A stretch of 64,000 nucleotides of DNA from Clostridium_AI sp964409685 (GCA_964409685.1 CAYPEJ010000024.1:8906-72905); one strand, 5' to 3'; positions 34,246-44,140 are shown, counted from the stretch's first letter. Numbers and translations are program-made. Notes: generated by a model from the letters alone, not told the origin.

Positions 34246-34324
34246 TGTACTCACACTTTGCCGCGCCGAGGGGGATTGGCTATTTTTCAAGCAAATATCT
34301 TCCTTTCCCCCGAGTGTGCATCCT

Positions 34325-34350
34325 GTCCCTGCTTTATAGGGACTCTTTTA
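34325..34350 (+). terminator. Terminator of the araC gene
   Basis: GTCCC (34325-34329) and GGGAC (34339-34343) around a 9-base loop, then TCTTTTATT. A longer imperfect inverted repeat (CACACT near 34250 with GAGTGTG near 34313, including GGGGGA/TTCCCCC) lies just before it. Confidence 0.6.
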
Positions 34351-34938
34351 TTATGGCAGAATGCCCCAATCCTGATTCACATGTTTCTTTAACACCTTCT
34401 GCGGATTTCCCCCAACAGTCACATGGGCTTCCACATCTTTTATAATCATAGACAATGGTGCAATAACACTCCCTTCTCCTACTGTCACCTCACCGACAAT
34501 AATAGAATTTGCCCCAATCCAAACATTATCTCCAATCGTAGGATAAGTCTTTTCCAGCTCGCCATTGGAGAGTTCTCTCAATTTCATTCCAATCGTAACA
34601 CCGTGAAATAATGTCACATTAGAACCAATGACTGCTCCTGGACTTATCACTAGTCCCCAACCATGTGTAATGCAAAATCCTGGACCAATCTTTGTCTTCC
34701 AACTTAAATCTACACCTGCCAATTGACATGTTACTTTATGTAATATACGATATAAGGCAAATGGTATTTTTGCAAATATTCCTTTTTTCTCCTTGTAATG
34801 CTGACACATCCTCATTGTAATCACTGGTCTAACGGTTCGGTTTATAAAAAAATGCTTTATGATACTGCTACGGCTAGAACTACCTGTACTTCTAAAAATA
34901 TCTGCTTTTAAACACTCTAAACTCGTAAATTCTTCCAT
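34351..34938 (-). CDS. cysE: Serine O-acetyltransferase
   Basis: 195 residues of the left-handed beta-helix acetyltransferase family. ECLKADIFRSTG near the start, then GPGFCITHGWGLVISPGA, TLFHGVTIG and YPTIGDNVWIGANSIIVGEVTVG with its hexapeptide repeats. It converts serine and acetyl-CoA to O-acetylserine, the cysteine precursor. It is close to the EpsC/CysE type, slightly shorter than E. coli CysE at the N-terminus. It is a single gene on the minus strand. Confidence 0.85.
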   Translation of the reverse strand: MEEFTSLECLKADIFRSTGSSSRSSIIKHFFINRTVRPVITMRMCQHYKEKKGIFAKIPFALYRILHKVTCQLAGVDLSWKTKIGPGFCITHGWGLVISPGAVIGSNVTLFHGVTIGMKLRELSNGELEKTYPTIGDNVWIGANSIIVGEVTVGEGSVIAPLSMIIKDVEAHVTVGGNPQKVLKKHVNQDWGILP

Positions 34939-35070
34939 CCTTAATATTTTCCCTCTTTCCTATCATTTATCCTTTTATATACAATAAGCAGACCATGCCA
35001 CTGCATACCTGCTTATTATATCATATTTAGCATATTAGATTATATATGCACTTCTCCATTCCGAAGCACA

Positions 35071-35457
35071 CTAGTCGAATTGAATCTCCGCGTGTGAAAC
35101 CACAAATGTTGTTGAATTAACACGTTCAATATTGCAATGGAATGCATAACAATATCCACTAATCATATCCATCACACGTTGCTTCTCATCTTCAGCAGTC
35201 CCCCCTAAATCGATCGTTACGGAATTGCCGTCCATAAGTTGATCAATAATGCTTTTTGCATCAATAATATCCTTTGGTCTCATTATGACAATATTAGATT
35301 CTTTTTCTTCTATCTTTCGTAATGGAATTACCTTTCGACTATCTTGCTTTCTATCTTCATAATCGTCCTCGTCTTCCTCATTACGTCTTCGACGAGGTAG
35401 GTAATCCTCTTCCTCTTCATCATTTACGCGAAAACTATTAATTAATCCTTCTAACAT
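35071..35457 (-). CDS. sepF: Cell division protein SepF
   Basis: 128 residues. The N-terminal MLEGLINSFRVN is the membrane-targeting amphipathic helix, followed by a charged linker (EDYLPRRRRNEEDEDDYEDR). The conserved SepF core is VIPLRKIEEKESNIVIMRPKD, then ITIDLGGTAEDEKQRVMDMI-type text (here VTIDLGGTAEDEKQRVMDM) and GYCYAFHCNIERVN. SepF ties FtsZ filaments to the membrane at the division site. It is isolated from the usual ylm-divIVA cluster. Confidence 0.88.
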   Translation of the reverse strand: MLEGLINSFRVNDEEEEDYLPRRRRNEEDEDDYEDRKQDSRKVIPLRKIEEKESNIVIMRPKDIIDAKSIIDQLMDGNSVTIDLGGTAEDEKQRVMDMISGYCYAFHCNIERVNSTTFVVSHAEIQFD

Positions 35458-35660
35458 CCTTCTGTCCTCTCCTATCTAATTATGTCTATCACACACTAAT
35501 ACTATTATACCGAATAACCACCCTATTTTGCAAATAGAATGACATGTTTTATATATTTTTTCTTTTGTTTGGTGTATAATATTATTATACAGATCGTTTA
35601 CCATTCTTAATGTTTTTCATTAAAAATGATATAGTATTACAGAATTATTAAGGAGACACC

Positions 35661-36875
35661 ATGTTATCATTCGAGGAAAACTTTCTATTTATTAAAGAAT
35701 TACTAAATAACGCTCTTAAAATCAATGTAGAAATATTGAAACCTCCCTACACTTCCATCCAATCATATGATTATGAATTAAGAAAATTATATTGGACTAA
35801 TTTTCAATATGATGATAATAAATTAATCGAATCATTACAAGAAACACCTAGTAATTACGTGATATGTTTGAATAGCAAATTAGGTTTTAGCACGATTTTA
35901 TACCGAGTTCCTTCTACTTATGAAGATTGTATTATACTGATTGGACCATTTTTACCTGAGGGAGTTAATAATGATTTTTTTCATGAATTAATCCATAAAA
36001 ATCAATTTCCTATTGAAACCATGAAAACGCTTCAAGCATATTTTCAAACCCTTCCACATGTAGACCATAGAACAGTTTGCAATACACTAAAAACTATATT
36101 AACTCACTCTACAACAGGTTTTGATGAAACGAATATAAAAATATATGATTTTACCGAATCTGATGAGATAACTATGACACCATCTTTTGACACTACTTAT
36201 GATTTCAAAAAGCAATTATATGAGGCTTGTGTATCCATTCATAACTCCGTCTTCCAACAACTTGGTAAAAATAATTATGAAGATATCTACAAGGATGTGG
36301 AACAATATTTACAAAAAAGTGGATTAATGAAAGAGACAAGCTTACAAGTTATCAAATATGGTCTAAACAAATTTAATGTTAAGTGTGAGTTTGTGCTTTA
36401 TCAAAAAAAGGTTCATTATATTTATGTACAAAAATTGTTTCAATCATTTGAAGAAAAGATTCAGGCAGAACGAAGCCGTGATAAGCTTCTGCTTTTGCCT
36501 TATGAAATGGTGAAAAAATATAGCTTATTAGTACGAAATTATTCTCTTGCACAGTATTCACAGACCGTACGTAAGGCTATTGATTATATAAACTTTCATT
36601 TACAAGAACCATTGTCTTTGTCAATTATCGCAGAGCATGTTGGTAAAAATAGTTCCTTTCTATCTCATCAGTTTAAAAAGGAAACTGGGTTGACTGTGAC
36701 AAACTATATACATGAAAAGCGAATAGAACAGGCCACTACCTTGTTAAATACAACTAACCTTAGTATTCAGGAAATTGCTGAGAGAGTAGGTATTTTGGAA
36801 TTAAACTATTTCTCCAAATTGTTCAAAAAGCACATTGGAATGTCACCATCTGAATATAAAAAATTAATTAAATAG
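35661..36875 (+). CDS. AraC-family transcriptional regulator with large N-terminal domain
   Basis: 404 residues. The first 290 form an unrecognised sensor region beginning MLSFEENFLFIKELLNNAL; it has no membrane helix and no receiver motif. The C-terminal 110 are a standard AraC domain: YINFHLQEPLSLSIIAEHVG, FLSHQFKKETGLTVTNYIHE and IAERVGILELNYFSKLFKKH, ending GMSPSEYKKLI. AGGAGA precedes the ATG. The downstream KdgT-like gene is convergent, so the target is unknown. Confidence 0.85.
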   Translation: MLSFEENFLFIKELLNNALKINVEILKPPYTSIQSYDYELRKLYWTNFQYDDNKLIESLQETPSNYVICLNSKLGFSTILYRVPSTYEDCIILIGPFLPEGVNNDFFHELIHKNQFPIETMKTLQAYFQTLPHVDHRTVCNTLKTILTHSTTGFDETNIKIYDFTESDEITMTPSFDTTYDFKKQLYEACVSIHNSVFQQLGKNNYEDIYKDVEQYLQKSGLMKETSLQVIKYGLNKFNVKCEFVLYQKKVHYIYVQKLFQSFEEKIQAERSRDKLLLLPYEMVKKYSLLVRNYSLAQYSQTVRKAIDYINFHLQEPLSLSIIAEHVGKNSSFLSHQFKKETGLTVTNYIHEKRIEQATTLLNTTNLSIQEIAERVGILELNYFSKLFKKHIGMSPSEYKKLIK

Positions 36876-36924
36876 AGTACGTCTAGTAATTTAATATTTT
36901 CTTAGATGTCTATTCAGAAATCAC

Positions 36925-36971
36925 AAAAGGAGCTATGGTAAAAATGTTACATTTTTATCATAGCTCCTTTT
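36925..36971. terminator. Bidirectional terminator
   Basis: AAAAGGAGCTATG (36925-36937) and CATAGCTCCTTTT (36959-36971), extended inward by GTAAAAAT/ATTTTTAT, form a long hairpin with A/T tails. It lies between the convergent araC-type and KdgT-like genes. Confidence 0.75.
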
Positions 36972-37031
36972 CTATCTGTAGATAACGACTCATCCTCTAA
37001 TAGGATTTCTTGTACATCTACTCTGTTTCTG

Positions 37032-38060
37032 TTACTCGTCTAGTTGTAATTCTTCTTGTGATACTCCCACTTGTACATCTGTATGTGTATTCACATGTAA
37101 CACTTTATTCACATCCACAATATTTCCATCCTCTTTACGAGCTGCTAACACTTTTGTTAATAGTGGAGAAACTACGATACCTATTAACATAGCTAGTGCT
37201 AATTGGGACAATGCAGTTTCTGCATATGGTTCATACGCTAGATAGGTTTCTGCAACAATGGATGGTACAATAACAGCAATCCCACCAAAGGAACACACTG
37301 CCGCTGCTGCATGTCCTTTCTGTTTTAGGAAATACTGATCAAATAAAATCGTTGGAACCACACTAAATACAAAGTAAATTAGGTACAATCCAACACCGCC
37401 CATAAACATTTGACATGCATCAATTAAGTCTACACTGGTTCCCATCGCAAATCCATAAAACGGCAATAGTAACGGCATGCCATGTTTCGTAAATTCCTTA
37501 ATTGCAGGATCTAATTTTCCTAAGACTAAACCAAATAGAAACGGCAACATCGTTGCTAAGATACTGTTGTAATCTAGACCTGCCCCATCTGCATATCCAA
37601 ATACACACATTGGTACATAAGGAAGCGCTAATACTGCTAAAATGGTAAAGCTGGCTTTATCCGCTTCATCACCACAGTCTTCCATAAGTGCAAGATATAA
37701 ACCTGGATTGGTCATCATCATGGCTGTTACAATTGCTAATGTAGGAATGCCAAATATACCATCTAAACCAAATATGGACATACAAGCAAAACTTACTACA
37801 ACTGCTAATACATACTTAAAGACAATTAATTTCCCGCCTCTTTTGAGACAGCTGATAACTGCCTTTCCATCAAATTGAATCCCTGAGTATACGACAAACA
37901 TAATCATCATTGCCATAGTTCCTTGCCTTGTTACCATAGAACCTAATGGATCACCGATTGTCAATAAAGACGGACAAAAGGTATTTATAAGGGCGGCAAG
38001 CAATAATGGCACTAACATTAACCCTCCTGGTACATTTCGAATGGTAGATAAAATCTTCAT
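37032..38060 (-). CDS. KdgT-like 2-keto-3-deoxygluconate permease
   Basis: About 342 residues, ten or so membrane helices. Matches the KdgT family: IRNVPGGLMLVPLLLAALINTF near the start, then MMTNPGLYLALMEDCGDE, LPFLFGLVLGKLDP and LPFYGFAMGTSVDLI. It would import 2-keto-3-deoxygluconate or a similar acid from pectin or uronate breakdown. AAAGGAATC precedes the ATG at 38060; the longer frame to 38075 begins with an unsupported TTG. No other pectin genes lie next to it, so the substrate is tentative. Confidence 0.8.
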   Translation of the reverse strand: MKILSTIRNVPGGLMLVPLLLAALINTFCPSLLTIGDPLGSMVTRQGTMAMMIMFVVYSGIQFDGKAVISCLKRGGKLIVFKYVLAVVVSFACMSIFGLDGIFGIPTLAIVTAMMMTNPGLYLALMEDCGDEADKASFTILAVLALPYVPMCVFGYADGAGLDYNSILATMLPFLFGLVLGKLDPAIKEFTKHGMPLLLPFYGFAMGTSVDLIDACQMFMGGVGLYLIYFVFSVVPTILFDQYFLKQKGHAAAAVCSFGGIAVIVPSIVAETYLAYEPYAETALSQLALAMLIGIVVSPLLTKVLAARKEDGNIVDVNKVLHVNTHTDVQVGVSQEELQLDE

Positions 38061-38196
38061 ACTGATTCCTTTCAAATTCTTTTCATTTGCATATACCCTT
38101 ATTAATTGACAAGATAGTATAACAGATTGAGAAAAATTTCTCTATATAAAACTTAATCCAATTTGTATTTTTGCATAGAATTATGTTAATCCAAAA

Positions 38197-38226
38197 AGAA
38201 GCCCTAACATATTTTCTAGGACTTCT
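38197..38226 (-). terminator. Terminator of the GPH transporter gene
   Basis: AGAAGCCCTA (38197-38206) pairs, with one mismatch, with TAGGACTTCT (38217-38226); TTTTTGG follows on the minus strand. Confidence 0.6.
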
Positions 38227-38275
38227 TTCTGTTTTCCGATTCCGTTGTGACACATTTCGTCGGATTTATTTTATA

Positions 38276-39670
38276 TTATTCACCTTTTGCGATGATTTGT
38301 TGATTTTCTTCAACTTTTGCTTTTGATAATGGATATACCCAAAGTTGTAATACACAACTGATGATATAACATACAGCTGGAACACCAACAGTTACTGCGA
38401 AAATTGCACTCTTAACTTCATCTGTTTGAACAGTTGCTGCAGAGTTGTAACCGATTAATGCTAATGTCCATCCACCAACAGCTCCTGCTAAAGCTTGCGC
38501 TAATTTACGAGCAAAAGAATAAACTGCATAGATTGTACCATCTTTACGTTTACCACTCTTAACTTGGTAATGATCAATTACGTCAGTTAAGTATGCATAA
38601 CATACTAATGTGTAGTAACCATTTGCAATGTTAAGAAGGAATTGTAAACCAATATATACCATTGGGTTTTTCACTTTTAATAAGAAAGTGATTACATAAA
38701 ATACAGCTACGATTCCTAGACAAACACCACCTGCTTCTTTTTTACCAAATTTGCTTGTAAGTTTACCTGCAAATGGAGCTAAAAGGAACATACCTGCTGT
38801 TTGTGCGATCATTACAACAGACATTAAGGATGTGTTACCAAAGTAATCTAAGAATAAATATTGGTTTAACGCCATACCAATTTGTGTTGCTAATAATGTG
38901 AATAATGATACACCAATAACACTTAAGAAAGCTCTATCTTTTACAAGGAATTTTAAATCTGCTAATAAGTTGTTGTCAGCTAATTTTTCAACTGGAGGAA
39001 GTTCAATACGTTCTTCACAGTTACGAAGGCATAGTTCATAACAGATAATTGCAATTGTACTGAAAACAATAGCTACGATTAAAAATCTTGAACCACTTGC
39101 TACAGCGTTACCTGCTGCATCTTTTACATAAACAAGTTGTGGTGTAATCATACCGATTGCCATACCAGCGATCATACTACCAATAGAACGGAATGTTGAT
39201 AAACTAGCACGTTCTGCTGCATCACCAGAGATAACGGATGCCATAGAACCGTAAGGAATGTTAACACCTGTGTAACAGATACTCCCCCATAATAGGTAAG
39301 TTACCGTAACATAAACTAATTTGAATCCCATTGACATATCTGCAATAAAGTAGTTGTACATTAAACAACTTGCAAGGGCTACTGGAATGCTAAAACGTCT
39401 AACCCAAGGACGGAATTTTCCGTTTTTTCTTGTCTTGGAACGGTCACAAAGATTCCCCATACCAACGTCTGTAAATGCATCTAAAAGTCTTGCTACTAGG
39501 AATAATGTTCCTACAAAACCAGCACTAATACCAAGAACTTTCGTATAGTAAACTAATAAATAACCGGATGCTAATTGGAATGTAAAGTCATTACCAAGGT
39601 TACCAAACATGTAACCAAATTGGTCACGTTTCCCAAAAGGGCGTTTTTCCTTTTTCATTTCTGAACTCAT
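38276..39670 (-). CDS. GPH-family glycoside/cation symporter
   Basis: 464 residues with about twelve membrane helices, of the MelB/GPH branch of the MFS. Typical blocks: DQFGYMFGNLGNDFTFQLAS, ARLLDAFTDVGMGNLCDRS and YLTDVIDHYQVKSGKRKDG. The cation-site aspartates (DAFTD) are present. It would take up an oligosaccharide or glycoside with Na+ or H+. It lies upstream of KdgT on the same strand, and about 1.6 kb from a NagZ-like GH3 gene which could act on its substrate (inference). Confidence 0.88.
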   Translation of the reverse strand: MSSEMKKEKRPFGKRDQFGYMFGNLGNDFTFQLASGYLLVYYTKVLGISAGFVGTLFLVARLLDAFTDVGMGNLCDRSKTRKNGKFRPWVRRFSIPVALASCLMYNYFIADMSMGFKLVYVTVTYLLWGSICYTGVNIPYGSMASVISGDAAERASLSTFRSIGSMIAGMAIGMITPQLVYVKDAAGNAVASGSRFLIVAIVFSTIAIICYELCLRNCEERIELPPVEKLADNNLLADLKFLVKDRAFLSVIGVSLFTLLATQIGMALNQYLFLDYFGNTSLMSVVMIAQTAGMFLLAPFAGKLTSKFGKKEAGGVCLGIVAVFYVITFLLKVKNPMVYIGLQFLLNIANGYYTLVCYAYLTDVIDHYQVKSGKRKDGTIYAVYSFARKLAQALAGAVGGWTLALIGYNSAATVQTDEVKSAIFAVTVGVPAVCYIISCVLQLWVYPLSKAKVEENQQIIAKGE

Positions 39671-39824
39671 TTCTCTCTCCTAATCTGTCACGCGACATGT
39701 TGTTTCTTCTTGATGAACTTATAGTACCACATGCCCCCTTGTTAAAGTTATGACGATTTGTGTCGAATTAGCACATTTTTTGTATTAGTTTAGATATTAA
39801 ACAATTTTTTTCTAAAAGTATAAA

Positions 39825-39866
39825 AAGAACAGGTACCCTGGATATATTCCTTAATACCTGCTCTTA
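39825..39866 (-). terminator. Terminator of the soluble chemoreceptor gene
   Basis: AAGAACAGGTA (39826-39836 region) pairs with TACCTGCTCTT (from 39855); on the minus strand TTTTTATA follows. Confidence 0.65.
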
Positions 39867-39907
39867 TCATTCTTCATAATTCTATTCTTTTCTCCTATAT
39901 GTATAAT

Positions 39908-40762
39908 TTATAATTGTTCTGCAAAGTTCTTCAATTGATCTGCTGAATTGTTTAGACTTTGTACACTTTGAGCGATAGATGTTAACTCGCCAATCTGACT
40001 TTCTAACAATTCGTTTGAACTATTTAATTTAATCCCAACTTGTTCTATGTTATCTTTTATCTCTCTTAAAACTTTATTGATTTCATCTACCGATTGCTTA
40101 GTGGATTGTGATAATTTACTAATCTCTTGTGCAACTACACTGAAACCTTTTCCTGCTTCCCCAGCTCTTGCTGCTTCAATTGATGCATTTAATCCAAGCA
40201 AATTGGTTTTATGTGTAATACTATTTACAAAGCTTAAAATCTCATCTGTCTTTCTCGCTCTTTCTGTTGTTTCATTAATGAATTTCTCAATTCCAAGGTT
40301 GGTTGCGTTAATCTCTTCAAAACGCGCTGTCATCTCTGATGTATTATCTGTCATTTTAGATAGTTCGTCAAAAATTGTACGGGAAAGACCTAATACTTCT
40401 CTCTGTTTCTTTCTACTCATAGCAATAACAATAACACCTTCCACCTTCCCGTCAACCCAAACTGGCACTGCTGTTGTTTTTACTGGAATACCAAATACTG
40501 ATTCTGGTACATTTACATTTACTACTCTCTGTTGTTTGATACATACATCTGCCGCTGAGTTTGGTGGAAATGGTTCTCCTGTCTTTGGCATCGTACTTAG
40601 ATTTTTACTTTCCTTTTTGAAGCTATCGTTATATTGAGCAAATAAATATTTCTCTGTATTGGTAATGGTAAAACCTAAATCACAGCCAAAAAATGTTTCA
40701 AAATATGGAATTAAATTATAAAAAGATAATATTATTTCATTGTCTTGTATTTCGTTAATCAT
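39908..40762 (-). CDS. Soluble methyl-accepting chemotaxis-like protein
   Basis: About 284 residues without membrane helices. The N-terminal half is a compact sensor domain (CDLGFTITNTEKYLFAQYN, and a later VWVDGKVEGVIVIAMS reminiscent of PAS/GAF-type folds). The C-terminal half is a short signalling coiled coil with the MCP tip LGLNASIEAARAGEAGKGFSVVAQEI. Such short receptors interact with CheA/CheW in the cytoplasm. The ATG at 40762 has AGGGGAG upstream. It lies between a sugar symporter and a glycosidase gene on the same strand. Confidence 0.85.
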   Translation of the reverse strand: MINEIQDNEIILSFYNLIPYFETFFGCDLGFTITNTEKYLFAQYNDSFKKESKNLSTMPKTGEPFPPNSAADVCIKQQRVVNVNVPESVFGIPVKTTAVPVWVDGKVEGVIVIAMSRKKQREVLGLSRTIFDELSKMTDNTSEMTARFEEINATNLGIEKFINETTERARKTDEILSFVNSITHKTNLLGLNASIEAARAGEAGKGFSVVAQEISKLSQSTKQSVDEINKVLREIKDNIEQVGIKLNSSNELLESQIGELTSIAQSVQSLNNSADQLKNFAEQL

Positions 40763-41318
40763 TGTTAATCTCCCCTCTTTCAAACTAATTAAATGCTAAC
40801 AACAAAAATATCACTCTATATCATTACCTCCTTACAATTTCTCTCAGAATCTCAAGCTACTAGTCCAACTTTATGATTCCATTTATAAAATCTCCTTTTA
40901 TCGAAAAGATATCTAAGTGGATAAATGCTTTGTTTTCCCCTTTACAACAAAATCATTTTTCCGATTCAGGATGATTTAATCATATTCTTTTGTACTTTTG
41001 GTCTTATATAATTGATTTACACTGATGTCTTCAAGAAGTGCTTTATAAAATTTTTTATTATAAATTTTTTATTATAATCTTTCTCATAGGATTTGTTATG
41101 TATATGTCGGAAGTGTCGGAATACATTTTTTTACAAAATAAGTTATAACACATGTTTATTATACTTTATTTACTTTGTTTGATTCAATACCTTTATTCAT
41201 AAAATTACAGTTTTTTTAAAATTTTTATTTCCTATTTTATATTTTACGAGAAAAAAAAGTCCTAAAATGTAATATTTTAGGACTTTTTTCTATTTGACAA
41301 AGCTATTTATCGTTCAAA
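40763..41318. other. Long AT-rich intergenic region before the soluble chemoreceptor
   Basis: About 550 bp without a credible gene. It holds the terminator of the GH3 gene (41253-41288), a direct repeat AAATTTTTTATTATA (about 41047-41078) and a 9-bp tandem TGTCGGAAG/TGTCGGAAT (near 41107-41124). On the minus strand it would be a long leader for the chemoreceptor; I see no known riboswitch. Confidence 0.5.
41253..41290 (-). terminator. Terminator of the NagZ-like gene
   Basis: AAAAAAGTCCTAAAAT and ATTTTAGGACTTTTTT form a long perfect stem with a 5-base loop, with A/T tails on both strands. Confidence 0.8.
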
Positions 41319-43094
41319 TTAATATCTTGTATCTTCTAAACCACAGAAAGCATCAACTGGACTAACACCTTTGAATTCAGAACGACCCATCATTTTTTCA
41401 ACTAAAGCTTTTAATGTTGGTTCAAACGCATCGTATGTGTTGATGTAAGTTTGAACTTGAGGAATATCCGCTAAGTGGAATGGGCATTGAACGGATACGA
41501 AGATTGTTGGAATTTCGAATACATAGAAAGGCATATCTGGTGTACCTTTTGTAGCATCGAATTGTAGACGTTGGTCTGTACTTGGGTTAACATTTGCAAG
41601 ATTGATGATTAAATCATATTTGCTTGTTAAATCAGCAATTGGTTTTTTACCAGCGTATACGTTAGCCATAGCATCTTTTCTTTGATCTTCTGGTAAGTTC
41701 ATGATTCTATCGATTGTAGATTCCCAAATAGAAACTTCGAAACCTTGAGCTTCTAAAAGTTCTTTCATAATGTCGATAGTTTTTTTCTTAGCACCAGTCA
41801 TCATAGCGATAAACTTACCGAATCCACCGTCATGACCTTTCGCATCAACAAGTAATACTCTCTTAGTCTTTTCTGGAGAGATTGGGAAGATGTTTTCGTT
41901 ATTTTTCACTAATGTGATAGATTTATCTGTAACTTCTTCTGCAATGGCTTTGTTTTCTGGTAAACCAATTTTAGCCATAGCTTCTTCTTTTGGTTGAAGA
42001 ATTTCTGTCTTAGCTTTTGTATGAAGACCTAAAGATGCTTTTAAACCAAGAATTCTTGTTAAAGCTTCTTCTAATCTTTCTTCTGTGATGATACCTTTTT
42101 TGTATCCTTCCATCATCCAGTTGAAATCTTCGTCTGGATCATTGAAGAATAAGAATAAATCACTACCTGCAGCGATAGCAGTTGGTAACATTTCGCTACG
42201 TTTCATAGCAGATGTCATAGCAACCATGTGAGAAGCATCTGTTACAACAACACCGTTGAAGCCCATTTTGCCTCTTAATAAATCTGTTAAGATATATTTG
42301 CTTAATGTAGCTGGTGTATTTCTTTCTCTTACTGTAGCTTCTGGATTGAAGTAACTTACATACTCTGGTAAAGCGATGTGTCCAGCCATGATAGATGGAA
42401 GACCTGCATCAAATAAAGTACCATAGATTCTACCAAATGTAGCATCCCACTCTTCTACTGATAATGTGTTTGGAGCAAAGTGTAAATGTTGATCTCTTTC
42501 ATCGATACCATCACCAGGGAAGTGTTTTGCTGCTGGTGCGATTCCGCTTTCTTGGATACCTCTCATGTACTCTAAAGAACATTCGATAACTGTATCAACG
42601 TCATCACCGAAAGTACGTGTAGAGATGATTGGGTTTCTCCAGTTTCTATCAACGTCAACGATTGGTGCGAAACTCCAGTTACATCCGATTGCAGATGCTT
42701 CTACACCAGATACTCTACCCATTTCGTAAGCGTATTTTTTCTTGTCTGCACCTGTAGCAGCGATCTTTGTTTCATTTCCGATGTAAGTACCATCGCCACA
42801 TGCACCATTACCACCTGCTTCTGTGTTAGCAGCGATTAATAGTGGAATTTTACTGTTTTCTTGTAAAATTTTGTTTTGATCGTATACTTCAGAAGCGGAA
42901 GCTGGGTTGTAACGAACAGCACCGATGTGATAGTTATTCAATACGCTTTTAAGGTATTCTTCATCTCTAGAAGCACCCATGTTAACAAATAATTGACCGA
43001 TTTTTTCTTCAATTGTCATGTTAGCAATTGTATCTTGTACCCATTTAACGCCTGCATCATCAAGGTTATATGGTTTTGCTTTTAAATTTACCAT
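41319..43094 (-). CDS. GH3 glycoside hydrolase, NagZ-like (beta-N-acetylhexosaminidase type)
   Basis: 591 residues, no signal peptide. The barrel has EEKIGQLFVNMG, NEETKI-type AANTEAGGNGA, KHFPGDGIDERDQHLH (Lys190-His191, and Asp201-His203 resembling the NagZ Asp-His dyad) and nucleophile Asp286 in GVVVTDASHM. A second domain (about 380-590) includes KSITLVKNNENIFP. The KHFPGDG and Asp-His features favour N-acetylhexosaminidase activity, such as recycling of peptidoglycan or N-acetylglucosaminides. GAGGAG lies upstream. It is probably cytoplasmic, acting on imported sugars. Confidence 0.85.
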   Translation of the reverse strand: MVNLKAKPYNLDDAGVKWVQDTIANMTIEEKIGQLFVNMGASRDEEYLKSVLNNYHIGAVRYNPASASEVYDQNKILQENSKIPLLIAANTEAGGNGACGDGTYIGNETKIAATGADKKKYAYEMGRVSGVEASAIGCNWSFAPIVDVDRNWRNPIISTRTFGDDVDTVIECSLEYMRGIQESGIAPAAKHFPGDGIDERDQHLHFAPNTLSVEEWDATFGRIYGTLFDAGLPSIMAGHIALPEYVSYFNPEATVRERNTPATLSKYILTDLLRGKMGFNGVVVTDASHMVAMTSAMKRSEMLPTAIAAGSDLFLFFNDPDEDFNWMMEGYKKGIITEERLEEALTRILGLKASLGLHTKAKTEILQPKEEAMAKIGLPENKAIAEEVTDKSITLVKNNENIFPISPEKTKRVLLVDAKGHDGGFGKFIAMMTGAKKKTIDIMKELLEAQGFEVSIWESTIDRIMNLPEDQRKDAMANVYAGKKPIADLTSKYDLIINLANVNPSTDQRLQFDATKGTPDMPFYVFEIPTIFVSVQCPFHLADIPQVQTYINTYDAFEPTLKALVEKMMGRSEFKGVSPVDAFCGLEDTRY

Positions 43095-43588
43095 AGTTTG
43101 AATTCTCCTCTACTAGACATTTTATTATGCAAATTCTTCGCAAATTTTCATAGCAAAAATTTCTTTTGTAAAATTTTAATTTGTGATACATTTCTATCAC
43201 TATTATAGATTTGGGATTGAGTCAGTATGTTTATTCATCGAACTAATTCGAGATAACTATACTTTATGAATATTTTTGCTTACAGAATATTGATATTCCA
43301 CAAAAAATTATTTGCATAAGATTTCCCAAACTTTGTAGTTTATTATACCCAGTTTCTGAAAATAAAAACATTGAAAATCTTGTTTTGGAGTTTGCAAAAG
43401 TTGTTTTTCTGTTAAAATTTTACCAAGAAATTATGATACATTTTTGCTTAAAATCTTAACTAGGCGCAAAAAAGGTATCAATTGAATCTATTTTTCAAAG
43501 GATTTTAGAACAAAATATGTGTTCCTCCACACTCTTGCATGCTAGTTCTGCTACAAGAAACACACACTCAAATTGAACTGAAATACAA
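43095..43588. other. AT-rich intergenic region with no identified gene
   Basis: Nearly 500 bp of AT-rich DNA upstream of the NagZ-like gene. Two loosely similar stretches (AAATTTTAATTTGTGATACATTT near 43173 and AAATTTTACCAAGAAATTATGATACATTT near 43418) share GATACATTT. I see no coding potential or known RNA; the region presumably holds the promoter of the GH3 gene. Confidence 0.4.
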
Positions 43589-43633
43589 AAAAGATGTAGA
43601 ACGCATATATTCCTATGCTTCTACATCTTTTAA
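43589..43633 (-). terminator. Terminator of the cytidine deaminase gene
   Basis: AAAAGATGTAGA (43589-43600) and TCTACATCTTTT (43620-43631) are perfect 12-bp arms; on the minus strand it runs into TTTTGTATTT. Confidence 0.75.
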
Positions 43634-43647
43634 CTTTATCATTATAT

Positions 43648-44073
43648 TTAATCTTCTAAGTCTTTCCCTGTAAATGCCATTGGTAATAATTCACCTAGTG
43701 TAGATTCTATATAGTCATTATAGTCTCTTGCCATAATTACTTTGAATGTATTCAAATCACAAAACTCAGCCATAACTTGACGACATACCGCACATGGTGA
43801 ACAATAATCTCCTTGCCCCACTTCTACTCCCGCCTTATTGCCGACAACTGCAATGGCTACAAAATCTTTTTGCCCTTCAGAAATAGCCTTAAAAAAAGCG
43901 GTTCTTTCTGCACAATTGGTTGGTGTGTAGGCTACATTTTCAATATTACATCCTGTGTAGATAGTTCCATCTGCACAAAGAAGTGCTGCTCCTACTTGGA
44001 AATTGGAATATGGCGTATAAGCGAACCCTTGCGCTTCATAAGCTTTTTCAATAAGTAATCTTTGATTGTTCAT
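43648..44073 (-). CDS. cdd: Cytidine deaminase
   Basis: 141 residues, usual length for tetrameric Cdd. Zinc site motifs: TNCAERTAFFKAI (Cys and catalytic Glu) and SPCAVCRQVMAEF (two Cys); YTPYSNFQVGAALL at the start binds nucleoside. It deaminates cytidine and deoxycytidine in pyrimidine salvage. AGGAGTGA precedes the ATG. It appears to follow the small YvyF-like gene on the same strand by 67 bp. Confidence 0.93.
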   Translation of the reverse strand: MNNQRLLIEKAYEAQGFAYTPYSNFQVGAALLCADGTIYTGCNIENVAYTPTNCAERTAFFKAISEGQKDFVAIAVVGNKAGVEVGQGDYCSPCAVCRQVMAEFCDLNTFKVIMARDYNDYIESTLGELLPMAFTGKDLED

Positions 44074-44140
44074 ACGTTCACTCCTATTCAGTCAAATCAA
44101 CCCTATTCTTAGGGGAAGGAAATTTTATCATAAATTAAAC

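Noticed and set aside
40763..41252. Sigma-D-type motility promoter for the soluble chemoreceptor
   Set aside because: A TTCGATAA-like -10 exists near 40911 but no TAAA element at the required spacing.
43095..43588. Hidden small gene or RNA before the NagZ-like gene
   Set aside because: No frame with a ribosome site, and no strong structure apart from the neighbouring gene's terminator.
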